Shown: piece after piece, positions 8,767 through 17,455 of the stretch
How positions within the stretch are numbered: position 1 is the stretch's first letter
Layout of the letters: each line of letters starts with the position of its first letter
NCBI RefSeq assembly: GCF_020404745.1
Contig: NZ_JAIZAP010000005.1
Span: 124,001-188,000 of the forward strand
Direction: 5' to 3'
Source: Aquibacillus saliphilus
GTDB taxonomy: Bacteria; Bacillota; Bacilli; Bacillales; Amphibacillaceae
DNA length: 64,000 nt
The notes under the pieces: model-generated
The model's input: the letters and a program-made list of their open reading frames with translations, nothing else
Database searches by the model: none
What the model was told of the DNA's origin: nothing
Translations under genes and position numbers: made by a program

Positions 8767-9213
8767 ATGGCACAAAAAATTAAAGGTCAATTAATTCAAT
8801 TTGGATTTATCGGGATGAGCAATGCAATTGTTGATATTGTTTCATTAAATGTACTTTTATTGTTATGGCCTACAAAAGATTCCTTTATTTTGTTAGTGTT
8901 TAACACCATTGCTTATATATTAGTTATGTTAAATAGTTATATTTGGAATACCAGGTACACGTTTAAACATCGTGCGACGACGAATTCGAAGGAAATAATG
9001 TTATTTATTTTACAAGCAGTCATCGCATTAGCTATTAGTAACATCATATTCATCTCCTTCTTTCAATTGTTAGAGATGAATATGATAGGCAATTTATCTG
9101 CATTTATTGAACAAAACATTGCAAAAGTATCTGCGATGGTTTTGTCGTCTACCGCTAGTTTTGTTATGATGAAATTCTTTGTATTTCGACCTAAAAAAGA
9201 AGTTGGCAAATGA
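8767..9213 (+). CDS. GtrA family membrane protein
   Basis: A 148-residue protein with four transmembrane helices and the GtrA signature FGFIGMSNAIVDIVSLN near the N-terminus and NSYIWNTRYTF after helix 2. GtrA-like proteins are thought to move lipid-linked sugars across the membrane during surface polysaccharide or teichoic acid glycosylation. No glycosyltransferase is adjacent, so the substrate is unknown. Its Shine-Dalgarno is weak (GGTG close to the ATG). Confidence 0.8.
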   Translation: MAQKIKGQLIQFGFIGMSNAIVDIVSLNVLLLLWPTKDSFILLVFNTIAYILVMLNSYIWNTRYTFKHRATTNSKEIMLFILQAVIALAISNIIFISFFQLLEMNMIGNLSAFIEQNIAKVSAMVLSSTASFVMMKFFVFRPKKEVGK

Positions 9214-9270
9214 ACAGTAATTCTTAAAAAGAAGATATGGCACTGTTTAGCTCAGAGTCAAGTTAAGGCC

Positions 9271-9303
9271 CGGAAGAATCTATATGATTCTTCCGTTTTT
9301 TTA
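9271..9303 (+). terminator. Rho-independent terminator after the GtrA gene
   Basis: CGGAAGAATC (9271-9280), loop TATAT, GATTCTTCCG (9286-9295), then a run of T. A 10-bp perfect stem. Confidence 0.9.
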
Positions 9304-9362
9304 TTTCTGACGTTAATAAAAAAATCACTTAAAGGGTAACCTTTCTACTGAGGTGGTGCATT

Positions 9363-10082
9363 TTGAGTTTATATGATTACATATTATCACCTATTATTGT
9401 CTTTATAGTTGGTTACACATTATTAAGACTAATGGGTAAAAAAGCAGTAACTGAAATGACTATGTTCGATTTGTTAGCTGTATTAGTTGTTGGAAACATT
9501 ATTACTACGCCGATTACTTCGAATCAACTTGGACTAGCAACTTACTACTCCCTAGCAATAGCAATCATTTATATTGTTTTTGCTCGACTAAAATTAATTA
9601 ACAAAATACGTCCAATTATGACTCCAAGCTCAACAGTTCTAATTCGTAGCGGTGAAATTATTGAACATGCATTAAAAAAGGAGAGAATGACAGTCTCAGA
9701 AATTATATCCTCATTACGAGTAAAAGGTTATACAAATGTAGAAGATATTGAAATGATGACGATTGAATCGACTGGAAAGATAAGTATTATTCCTAAATCT
9801 GACAAACGGCCATTACAAGCGAATGATCTTCAAGTAACACCCTCCCCAACTTTTGTTGAAATACCACTCGTTATTGATGGTGAGATTATTGACCACAATT
9901 TAAATTTTCTACATTTGGATTATCGATGGCTGTGGAATCAGTTGATGGCTTATAACTTAAATGAGGGAAATCTATCGGAAATAACCTTAGCTACCTATAA
10001 TCAACAAGGATTTGTTGACGTAGATATAACTAGCAAAAAACAAAACGAGGGTCCTAATGGTTATAAACCTGGTCGTAATTAA
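9363..10082 (+). CDS. DUF421 (YetF/YrbG family) membrane protein
   Basis: A 239-residue protein with three N-terminal transmembrane helices (about 5-80) and a soluble YetF-type domain (DIEMMTIESTGKISIIPKSDKRP). Family hallmarks are GKKAVTEMTMFDLLAVLVVGNIITTPI and the RSGEI/LRVKGYTNVEDIE stretch. Translation begins at TTG, 8 bp after a GAGGTGGT site. Paired with a DUF1657 gene, as in the spoVA-2mob clusters of Bacillus that influence spore heat resistance, which suggests a spore role here. Molecular function is unknown. Confidence 0.85.
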   Translation: MSLYDYILSPIIVFIVGYTLLRLMGKKAVTEMTMFDLLAVLVVGNIITTPITSNQLGLATYYSLAIAIIYIVFARLKLINKIRPIMTPSSTVLIRSGEIIEHALKKERMTVSEIISSLRVKGYTNVEDIEMMTIESTGKISIIPKSDKRPLQANDLQVTPSPTFVEIPLVIDGEIIDHNLNFLHLDYRWLWNQLMAYNLNEGNLSEITLATYNQQGFVDVDITSKKQNEGPNGYKPGRN

Positions 10083-10100
10083 TCTAAGGAGGTGAGAAAC

Positions 10101-10307
10101 ATGACAGTAGGAACACAAATGCAACAAGCAATTTCTAGCTGTGAGAGCGTATTGGCAAGCTTGCATAGCTTTTCCCTAGAAACGCAGGACCAAACTGCAA
10201 AGCAGATGTTCCAAAACCTAGGAAACCAGCAACAACAAGTCCTTGATAACCTAAAAGCTCGTCTACAATATATTGAAACGCAAGAACCACAATATAAAAA
10301 TCAATAA
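10101..10307 (+). CDS. DUF1657 small protein
   Basis: A 68-residue helical protein (MTVGTQMQQAISSCESVLASLHSFSLETQD...) of the DUF1657 family, found mainly in endospore formers next to spoVA or DUF421 genes. ATG 10101 follows the strong AAGGAGGTG by 6 nt; the in-frame GTG at 10092 lies inside that ribosome binding site and is rejected. It starts 18 bp after the DUF421 stop, so the two form a unit. Function unknown; forespore expression is inferred. Confidence 0.82.
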   Translation: MTVGTQMQQAISSCESVLASLHSFSLETQDQTAKQMFQNLGNQQQQVLDNLKARLQYIETQEPQYKNQ

Positions 10308-10310
10308 AAC

Positions 10311-10338
10311 AAAAAGGGGTGGCAAACATCGCCACCCC
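10311..10338 (-). terminator. Terminator of the universal stress protein gene
   Basis: GGGGTGGC (10316-10323) and GCCACCCC (10331-10338) form an 8-bp GC-rich stem. Read on the minus strand it is followed by TTTTT. Confidence 0.85.
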
Positions 10339-10344
10339 GAACCA

Positions 10345-10764
10345 TTACTTCACTATCATAACTGGACACTTTGCGCGCTTAGCCACCTTATGACTTACGC
10401 TTCCTAAAACCATTTCTTGTAAAGAATTTAACCCGCGGCTACCAATAACACAAACATCCATATTATTTTCATTGGCATATTTAACGATGCTCGGTCCAGG
10501 TTCACCGTGTAGAATCTTTATTTCATAATTAATATTTGCATGCTTTAATTTTTGCTCTGTTAAGGTCAGTTTCTCTTTTCTACTTCTGTCTACATCAATC
10601 GAATTCCAATTGTGTAATACATCCGCTTTTGATTTTGTACCATCAACTACATATACAACTTTAATTTCAGCTTTAGGATTACCATTCGCTAATGATAAAG
10701 CTTTCTCAGCTGCGCGTATGGCGTGATCGGAACCGTCTGATGCTAATAATATATTATTAAACAT
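10345..10764 (-). CDS. Universal stress protein, UspA family
   Basis: A 139-residue single-domain Usp. The N-terminus MFNNILLASDGSDHAIRAA and the nucleotide-binding pattern GSRGLNSLQEMVLGS (G-x2-G-x9-G-S) indicate the ATP-binding subclass, likely dimeric and cytosolic. ATG 10764 is preferred to start codons further upstream because TAGGAG lies 8 nt before it and family members begin this way. Stand-alone gene with its own terminator, next to a SulP transporter on the same strand. Confidence 0.9.
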   Translation of the reverse strand: MFNNILLASDGSDHAIRAAEKALSLANGNPKAEIKVVYVVDGTKSKADVLHNWNSIDVDRSRKEKLTLTEQKLKHANINYEIKILHGEPGPSIVKYANENNMDVCVIGSRGLNSLQEMVLGSVSHKVAKRAKCPVMIVK

Positions 10765-10875
10765 ATCAATATCTCCTAACACATTTCTTTTTTTCATTAT
10801 AGCAAACAACGCCATATATAAAAACATTTGTTCAGTGCGATACACAAAATATTAAATATTTCTTCTTAAAGAAGA

Positions 10876-10901
10876 AAGGATCACATAAATATGTGATCCT
10901 T
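10876..10901 (-). terminator. Hairpin after the SulP gene
   Basis: AAGGATCACAT (10876-10886) pairs with ATGTGATCCTT (10891-10901) across a 4-nt loop, just beyond the SulP stop. Read on the minus strand it is followed by TTCTTCTTT. Probable terminator. Confidence 0.75.
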
Positions 10902-10907
10902 GGATAA

Positions 10908-12383
10908 TTAGTGATTGGCTAGTTTAGCATCTGATTTATTATAGACAGCCCGCTTTTCTATTAAATCTGAGCTTTCTTGATCCAAGCCAATAACAGCAAC
11001 GTCTGTTTTATTTTCTTTATATTTTAAAACAATTTTATCAATTGCTCCAACAGCAGAATCATCCCATAAGTGTGCTTGACTAAAATCCAATTCGACATAA
11101 TCAACATCTTCTTTAAAATCGAAGCTAGCAACAAAATCAGTTACTGATGCAAAGAAAAGCTGTCCAGTTACTTTATAGACTTTTTTCTTCTTGCTTCCTT
11201 CAACCATTATAGCTTTCACATGCACTTTGGAAATCTTTGCAGCGAAGAAGATTGCACTAAGGACGACACCAGCTAGTACACCTTTTGATAAGTCATGTGT
11301 ATAAACAACAGTACCGACTGTAACAATTAGAACAATAGCGTCTGTTCTTGGCATTAGATGAAGAGTTTTTAAAGAATTCCAATCAAAAGTCCCTATCGAG
11401 ACCATGATCATAACACCAACTAAAGCAGCCATCGGAATCTGAACAAGTAAATCATTGAATACCATAATAAGCACCATTAAAAATACCCCAGCAGTCAAGG
11501 CTGATAATCGACCACTACCACCTGACTTAACATTAATTACCGACTGACCTATCATTGCACAGCCAGCCATTCCACCAAAGAAACCAGAAACAATATTTGC
11601 TATTCCTTGTCCTTTTGCTTCTTTATTTTTATTACTTTCTGTGTCTGTCATGTCATCAACAATTTGTGCGGTAAGGAAAGATTCCAACAAACCAACAATA
11701 GACAATGCTAATGCATATGGAAAAATAATTGCTAATGTTTCAAAATTTAATGGAATACTAGGTAATAAGAAAACTGGCAAAGCTTGTGTTAGTTCGCCCA
11801 TATCACCTACAGTACGAACCCCACTTCCAGCATAGATTGCAATTATCGTAATAACAACAATAGCCACTAATGGTGCAGGTACTACTTTTGTGAACCTAGG
11901 TAAAATATATATAATTGCTAATGCACCGATAACCATTGCGTACATCGGCCATGATTCACCCACAAAGTGAGGTAATTGTGAAGTGAAAATTAGAATAGCT
12001 AGCGCGTTAACAAAACCAATCATTACCGATCTTGGTATGAATTTCATAAAGCGAGCGAGCTTAAATACACCCATTACAATTTGAATAACACCTGTTAAAA
12101 TTGTTGCTGCGAGTAAGTATTGCAACCCGTGATCTGCTACCAAGGTAATCATCAACAATGCCATTGCACCTGTTGCGGCTGAAATCATTCCCGGTCTACC
12201 ACCAACAAAGGCAATAACAACTGCTATACAAAAAGATGCATACAACCCAACCATCGGATCAACACCAGCGATAATAGAGAAAGCAATTGCTTCAGGTATT
12301 AAGGCAAGTGCTACTACTGTTCCGGCTAGGATATCACCTTTGACATTACCAAACCAATTTTGTTTTATAGTAGATATATCCAA
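10908..12383 (-). CDS. SulP family anion transporter with STAS domain
   Basis: A 491-residue transporter of the SLC26/SulP family. The N-terminal half holds the membrane domain ([36 protein letters not shown], then the conserved [20 protein letters not shown] near 275). Residues about 390-485 form the cytoplasmic STAS domain ([27 protein letters not shown]). Family members move sulfate, bicarbonate or other anions; the substrate cannot be decided here. Translation starts at TTG 5 nt after GAGGTG. Often paired with Usp proteins, as here with the gene downstream. Confidence 0.92.
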   Translation of the reverse strand: MDISTIKQNWFGNVKGDILAGTVVALALIPEAIAFSIIAGVDPMVGLYASFCIAVVIAFVGGRPGMISAATGAMALLMITLVADHGLQYLLAATILTGVIQIVMGVFKLARFMKFIPRSVMIGFVNALAILIFTSQLPHFVGESWPMYAMVIGALAIIYILPRFTKVVPAPLVAIVVITIIAIYAGSGVRTVGDMGELTQALPVFLLPSIPLNFETLAIIFPYALALSIVGLLESFLTAQIVDDMTDTESNKNKEAKGQGIANIVSGFFGGMAGCAMIGQSVINVKSGGSGRLSALTAGVFLMVLIMVFNDLLVQIPMAALVGVMIMVSIGTFDWNSLKTLHLMPRTDAIVLIVTVGTVVYTHDLSKGVLAGVVLSAIFFAAKISKVHVKAIMVEGSKKKKVYKVTGQLFFASVTDFVASFDFKEDVDYVELDFSQAHLWDDSAVGAIDKIVLKYKENKTDVAVIGLDQESSDLIEKRAVYNKSDAKLANH

Positions 12384-12674
12384 TTAAGCACCTCTTCCTA
12401 TTTTATTATACGACGTTAACCAACTCTCATAATGTTGGAACCGTTATGAACAAATGAATTTTAACATACATAATATAATTTCAGAAATGCAATGTAAGCG
12501 TTAATCATATCTTTTTTTCTTCATTTATCTTTCGATTTCTCTTGTATAATCTTATTTTCAAAAAAGTGATAGTAAAACACTAATTACTTTCTAATAATTA
12601 CCTTTCGTTATTAGCTTTATTTCTATCGACTTTAACAAATAATATAGTATATCTCGCTTGAGAGGAGGTCATAT

Positions 12675-13142
12675 ATGGATCATATCAAAGCACTTGCGAT
12701 AAAGTTCATTATTATAAGTATTGTCCTTTATTCGATATTGGGGATTTTTAATAACGCCTCCATAACTACTATTTTTATCATAAGCGTACTAGTTACCGGT
12801 GTTTCTTATTTACTAGGAGATTTATTTATCTTACGTCGTTATGGTAACTTAGTTGCTTCTATAGCAGATTTCGGGTTAGTTTTTCTTTTCGTTTGGGCAC
12901 TCGCAACATTTTTCTTCCAAGTAGAATACGGAATATTTTATGCTTCACTCTTTTCTGCATTGTTAATAGCTTGTAGTGAAGCAGTCTTCCATATGTACAT
13001 GCACTATCAAGTGTTCCATAAGGATGAAGAAATAATTGTAAATCGTCGAAATATAAATAGCACGTTACAAACTGAGTTTTCAGAAGAGTACATCGATCAT
13101 GACTTTATTGATTCAGAAAAAGATAAGGATGACAACAAATAG
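12675..13142 (+). CDS. DUF2512 family membrane protein (YndM-like)
   Basis: A 155-residue protein with four transmembrane helices (about 8-25, 30-50, 58-80, 84-108) and a charged, acidic C-terminal tail. The pattern KALAIKFI...VSYLLGDLFILRRYGNLVASIADFGL matches DUF2512/YndM of Bacillus. It starts behind GAGGAGGTC. Function unknown. It is a single-gene unit with a strong terminator. Confidence 0.8.
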   Translation: MDHIKALAIKFIIISIVLYSILGIFNNASITTIFIISVLVTGVSYLLGDLFILRRYGNLVASIADFGLVFLFVWALATFFFQVEYGIFYASLFSALLIACSEAVFHMYMHYQVFHKDEEIIVNRRNINSTLQTEFSEEYIDHDFIDSEKDKDDNK

Positions 13143-13145
13143 AAA

Positions 13146-13188
13146 AGCTTGGCTTGTCGATTGATACCGGACAAGCCAAGCTAATTTT
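13146..13188 (+). terminator. Strong terminator after the DUF2512 gene
   Basis: AGCTTGGCTTGTC (13146-13158) pairs perfectly with GACAAGCCAAGCT (13170-13182), followed by AATTTTAT. The opposing gene at 13219 may share it. Confidence 0.85.
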
Positions 13189-13218
13189 ATCTATTATTTT
13201 CATCTTAGTGCTTGCTTG

Positions 13219-14142
13219 TTAGTGTAAATCAAGTGCTTCTTCAGCAAGCAACAGGCCTACTTCTTTATTATCATTCCAGATTTTATCATACATATTTAAT
13301 GGGACTGGTCTTGGACCTACGAGTGGGGATATCTCAGGAGTAAAAGCAGGTTTTTTCAGATCGCTTATAAACCAATCCGTAAAACCTCCTCCACCAGGAC
13401 TCGCTCCGGATTCAAGCAACTTGTAACCTGTTATAGAACTAAATCTCTGGGCGATTCTATTTGAAATTACTAATAATTCACCTTTACAGTTATACTTCCA
13501 ATATATTTCTTCCCCTGATGAATGATATGCTACTGCTATTTTAAATTCATGGTCTAATGTAAAATTGTAAATTGCTTCTGCTTCTGGTTCACTAAGTGGA
13601 TGTGGGCCTTTATACATCATAGGAGCCGGTTTCCCAGTATTATCTTGGATCGAGTTCCAATCGGCTGGGTATTGGCGATTCAAATCAACCCCACGAATAT
13701 TAGCCTTCCAAGCAGAAAAATCTTTTCTTCCATTATTTAAATTTACTAATTCCACTGGATTTTTTGCACTCTTTTCTCCTTGCTGAACCAGTGAAACACC
13801 ATCAGGATTTACCATAGGTACAAACCAGATTCTAATTTTGTTTAGGATATCTTTCACGAAGTAGCTTCCAATCTTACTTTCATTTATATAAGCTTTGCAG
13901 TAAGCTTCAAGCATATTCATTAATAACGCTGTCGTTAACCATTCCCTTGCATGATGTGCACCATTAATGAATATTTCTGTTTCTCCAAATCCTATGGCAA
14001 TACCGTAAAGTTTTCTATCATCTACTGATTTACCAATTACCTTTGATCTGACTAATTTCGGATAAGCATACTTTAGTTTCTTTATGTCTTCTTCCATTTG
14101 TTGATAGCTATATATTTGCTTTGGATTAACTATACTTAACAC
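13219..14142 (-). CDS. M14 family zinc carboxypeptidase (gamma-D-glutamyl-diamino acid endopeptidase-like)
   Basis: A 307-residue M14 metallopeptidase. Zinc ligands are in GAHHAREW (HxxE) and AVAYHSSGEE, the substrate Arg/Asn motif is VDLNRQYP, and the general-base glutamate is in FTPEISP. It resembles endopeptidase I/YqgT, which cleaves gamma-D-Glu-meso-diaminopimelate bonds in peptidoglycan, but lacks LysM domains and has no signal peptide. A cytosolic or spore-associated role is therefore possible. Starts at GTG behind GGGGG. Confidence 0.88.
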   Translation of the reverse strand: MLSIVNPKQIYSYQQMEEDIKKLKYAYPKLVRSKVIGKSVDDRKLYGIAIGFGETEIFINGAHHAREWLTTALLMNMLEAYCKAYINESKIGSYFVKDILNKIRIWFVPMVNPDGVSLVQQGEKSAKNPVELVNLNNGRKDFSAWKANIRGVDLNRQYPADWNSIQDNTGKPAPMMYKGPHPLSEPEAEAIYNFTLDHEFKIAVAYHSSGEEIYWKYNCKGELLVISNRIAQRFSSITGYKLLESGASPGGGGFTDWFISDLKKPAFTPEISPLVGPRPVPLNMYDKIWNDNKEVGLLLAEEALDLH

Positions 14143-14264
14143 CTAGGAACCCCCTTCATCATTTCCAAAATGGATTTTAAAATGGAAAGTAGACGGCTTC
14201 GTCTTGCTTACATTTATATTATTAATTAACTAGATGAAGGGTGAAGATTGTTACATGTCCCACT

Positions 14265-14302
14265 AAAGATATACGCTTTTAAATAAGCGTATATCTTTAT
14301 TC
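14265..14302 (-). terminator. Terminator of the acyl-CoA dehydrogenase gene
   Basis: AAAGATATACGCTT (14265-14278) pairs perfectly with AAGCGTATATCTTT (14285-14298), a 14-bp stem just beyond the stop of the gene at 14303. Confidence 0.75.
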
Positions 14303-15466
14303 TTATTCAGTTAGAGCACGATTTCCTAGCATTTGTATGACCATATCATCCATCGGTGGATTATGGAGTCCTGCTCTTACATCACGATAGTATTGCTCGA
14401 ATTGCAATTTTTTCGAGAGACCTCTTCCTCCTACAATCCGCATAGACAAATCGACAACTTCATTGGCAATATTAGTAGCTACGGTTTTAACAGCCGCAAG
14501 CTCTGGCCCTAGATTGTCTCTATCTGCAACATTGTTATCCCATTTTTCTGCAACAGCATACATTAGATATCTTGCTTGTAGAAGCTTCAAGTCCATTTCA
14601 CCTATTTTTTGTTTAATATGGGGTACCTCTGATATTGTCGTATTGAGACTATTTGGCTGATAACTTTTAGCGAACTCAATCGCGTCATTACGAGCAGCTA
14701 TTGCAATACCCAAATAACAAGCCGGGATATGCAACAACCAACCTTTTGGAGTTGGCTTAGCAGATTTTGTATTTATCTCTACTAATGAATCTTGATTAAG
14801 CTTTACATTCTTAAGAACAAGATCATCGCTACCCGTTCCTCTCATGCCTACTGTATCCCAAGTATGTTCAATGCTAATACCTGGATGTCCTTTTTCAATC
14901 AAAAAACTTCCTACCGATTGCTTATCCTCAACATAAGCAGTAACCAGATAATAATCGAGAACACTAGCCATTGTTGTGAAGGTTTTTCTTCCATTTAAAA
15001 TATAGTATGTTCCGTCCCATACTGCTTTTGTTTCGGGAATACCTCCTCGAGTCGGACTCCCTGTTGCAGGTTCTGAAGCAGCACGATTAACAACTTTTTT
15101 GTTTTCTCCGACTTCCCTAGCTAGCATAGTAAATTTTTCCGGTGTCCACATTTTTTGTTCGCTTAATTCCATCATAATTCCCATGTGCCATCCAATTGAT
15201 AATGCAACTGAACCATCACCGACTGCTAACCTTTCTTGTAAAAGCAATAGTTCATAAAGGTTGATTTGTTGTCCTCCATATTCTAATGGAAGAGGCAACG
15301 TGACATATCCTTCAGACTTCAAATCGTTTAAATTTTCTAATGAAAAAGAAGCATTTTCTTCCGTTTCGGGTACCCTCTGTTTAACACGGATTGCCAATCG
15401 TTCCGCCATCCTGATTAGATCCCTTTGTCGATCATTTTTTATAAAAGATTCAAATAAGTCTGCCAT
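14303..15466 (-). CDS. Acyl-CoA dehydrogenase-like flavoprotein (YdbM-like)
   Basis: A 387-residue acyl-CoA dehydrogenase-fold protein, with the N-terminal helical domain (about 1-115), a beta domain with the FAD-binding stretch NRAASEPATGSPTRGG and NGRKTFTTMASVLDY, and a C-terminal helical domain ending in VGGRGLSKKLQFEQYYRDVRAG. The overall pattern is close to B. subtilis YdbM and the DszC-like branch. The usual catalytic Glu region is not obvious, so the substrate may not be a standard fatty acyl-CoA. Single gene; RBS AGGAG. Confidence 0.85.
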   Translation of the reverse strand: MADLFESFIKNDRQRDLIRMAERLAIRVKQRVPETEENASFSLENLNDLKSEGYVTLPLPLEYGGQQINLYELLLLQERLAVGDGSVALSIGWHMGIMMELSEQKMWTPEKFTMLAREVGENKKVVNRAASEPATGSPTRGGIPETKAVWDGTYYILNGRKTFTTMASVLDYYLVTAYVEDKQSVGSFLIEKGHPGISIEHTWDTVGMRGTGSDDLVLKNVKLNQDSLVEINTKSAKPTPKGWLLHIPACYLGIAIAARNDAIEFAKSYQPNSLNTTISEVPHIKQKIGEMDLKLLQARYLMYAVAEKWDNNVADRDNLGPELAAVKTVATNIANEVVDLSMRIVGGRGLSKKLQFEQYYRDVRAGLHNPPMDDMVIQMLGNRALTE

Positions 15467-15752
15467 AATTCCACTCCTAAGTTACAAATTTCAGACAAAA
15501 GTTACATATATATTATGTTACAGAATTTTTTATACTTAAGCCAATTAAATAAAATGATTAACCGGAAACAAATTCATAATTATCTTTATGAATTAACTTC
15601 TAACCACGAATAAATTGCGAATTATCAGTATTAAGAAAATGACTAACTTTTCATAAAAAATTTTCCACATATAGTATATATGGTATCATTTCTTTCACCC
15701 CTTTGTTATAGTGTTAAGATGTCTATATTAGTTTTTAAGGAAGTGATTATGT

Positions 15753-16388
15753 ATGAAGCGACTTAATCGTGATGGATTTCACTTCTATGTTGCTGGAATT
15801 TTGATTTTAACATTTGGAATAGCCCTTACCATTCTGTCTAAATTAGGTGCTTCTCCGTTTGATGCACTTCTTGTTGGTCTACACAGAACCTTTGGGTTAA
15901 CAGTTGGAAGCTGGGAAATTGTAGTTGGATTAACGATGATACTATGTAACGCCCTCGCCCAAAAAAGCAAACCAGAATTCTACGCACTATTAACCTCATT
16001 AATCACAGGTATCGGAATTGACTTTTGGTTGTTTGTATTAAGTAATTGGATTAATCCTTTAACAATGCTAGGTCAATCATTTGCACTTGGTCTAGGGATA
16101 GTTTTCACGGGTATAGGTGTGGCAACTTATCTACAATCGAAGTTTGCACCAAATCCATTAGATAGATCAATGCTTGTAGTATCTAATCTAACAGGTTTGA
16201 AAATGGCTTATTCTCGAGCGTTAATAAGTATAGTGCTCGTTATTATTGCCTTCTTTTTTGATGGTGCTATTGGTGTGGGTACATTAATTAACGCATTAAT
16301 AACAGGTGTACTAATTAATTTCTTTATGCCATATATAGTATCTTTTAGAAATAAAGCAATCAAACGAAAAGAAAAATTAGCATGTTAA
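15753..16388 (+). CDS. YczE/YitT-type integral membrane protein
   Basis: A 211-residue membrane protein with about five hydrophobic helices. The hallmark stretches are GIALTILSKLGASPFDALLVGLHRTFGLTVGSWEIVVG and FTGIGVATYLQSKFAPNPLDRSMLVV, typical of the YczE group. B. subtilis YczE is required for bacillaemycin-type lipopeptide maturation in some strains, but the general function is unknown. RBS AAGGAAGTGA 7-8 nt before ATG. Single gene. Confidence 0.8.
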   Translation: MKRLNRDGFHFYVAGILILTFGIALTILSKLGASPFDALLVGLHRTFGLTVGSWEIVVGLTMILCNALAQKSKPEFYALLTSLITGIGIDFWLFVLSNWINPLTMLGQSFALGLGIVFTGIGVATYLQSKFAPNPLDRSMLVVSNLTGLKMAYSRALISIVLVIIAFFFDGAIGVGTLINALITGVLINFFMPYIVSFRNKAIKRKEKLAC

Positions 16389-16407
16389 TTGAAGCCAACC
16401 TATTATA

Positions 16408-16443
16408 AAAAGCAGTCAGCATAATATACTGACTGCTTTTTTG
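16408..16443 (+). terminator. Terminator after the YczE-like gene
   Basis: AAAGCAGTCAG pairs with CTGACTGCTTT around a short A/T loop (about 16408-16441), followed by TTTTTTG. Confidence 0.85.
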
Positions 16444-16658
16444 ATTTAAATTAAAGTTAGATATTTATCTATTTCAGTTTTCTGCAAACCTTTTATATTT
16501 ATAAAATCTTTCCTTGTAACTTTTGCTATAAAGAAGATACGTTCATACCAAAATCACCTGATCCAATACATTGTAGGTTAACGATTAGTTGATTATTTAA
16601 AAAATACTTCCAGATCCAATCTACCAACTTGATGAACAATGTCATGATACATTCCCTA

Positions 16659-17144
16659 CTATTCTTTTACTCCCATGCTATTATCATCTATTACATCTAG
16701 GATTTCATTTAATGTTTCTAAATCTAATGAATAATTAAAATCTGATAATAGTATTAATCTATCATTTAACTTCGCAACAGCTTTAATAAATTTAGCTTGA
16801 TCACTTCCACCAATAAATTTTGGTGTAGGTTCTATGACATTGGGGTCTATATCTATTACATCTGTGGCAGCATCGACTATTATACCTACTTGAACTTCGT
16901 TTACAGCTGTGATAAGCACTCTTGTTTGGTCTGTTGGCTCGGTATTTTTTATATTTAATCTCTTTTTCAAATCAATGATTGGTATAATTTCTCCGCGCAG
17001 GTTGATTATTCCTTTTATAAAATCAGGTGACTGTGGTAGCTCGATAAGATTTTGAAATCGCTCAATCGATCGAACTTGATTAATTTCCGTACCGTATTCT
17101 TGATTATTTAATTGAAAAATGATGATTTTAGCGAAATCTGCCAT
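16659..17144 (-). CDS. cheW: CheW-like chemotaxis coupling protein
   Basis: A 161-residue single CheW domain. Hallmarks are the opening KIIIFQLNNQEYGTEINQVRSIERF, then PDFIKGIINLRGEIIPIIDLKKRL and VLITAVNEVQVGIIVDAATDVIDI. CheW links chemoreceptors to the CheA kinase. It has no receiver domain, so it is not CheV. It stands alone, far from any che/fla operon in the window, so it may be a second CheW. RBS AAGGAG. Confidence 0.88.
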   Translation of the reverse strand: MADFAKIIIFQLNNQEYGTEINQVRSIERFQNLIELPQSPDFIKGIINLRGEIIPIIDLKKRLNIKNTEPTDQTRVLITAVNEVQVGIIVDAATDVIDIDPNVIEPTPKFIGGSDQAKFIKAVAKLNDRLILLSDFNYSLDLETLNEILDVIDDNSMGVKE

Positions 17145-17455
17145 ATTAGTTACTCCTTTTTTGGAATTAAATGAAACGAATTTATTTAGATTAGAATAAC
17201 CAAGTTCTATTACACAATAGATGGTATTCTTGTTTGGGTATTAGGCAATCTTAGTCATCCAACAATAGATTCCGTTACTTAGAATGATCTGTTTCTAACT
17301 AATAATTTAGTACATCACGACTACTGTATTATTTATATCTTAATATTACACTCGACACAAATCAACAATATTTTCTTTATTTGGTATTTACTTCTAAAAT
17401 TAATAAAAAAGCACCCAACACATAGAATTTATATGTTGGATGCTTTGATTTTTAA
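17145..17455. other. Intergenic region without a gene
   Basis: AT-rich, with no supported ORF on either strand. It holds only the hairpin of the downstream siderophore-binding gene (17408-17447) and the leader of cheW. Confidence 0.6.
17408..17447 (-). terminator. Terminator of the siderophore-binding lipoprotein gene
   Basis: AAAGCACCCAACACAT (from 17408) pairs, with one mismatch, with ATATGTTGGATGCTTT, directly after the lipoprotein stop. T residues follow on the minus strand. Confidence 0.75.

Noticed and set aside
10765-10845. N-terminal extension of the universal stress protein
   Set aside because: A good ribosome site lies just before the internal ATG at 10764 and family members start there.
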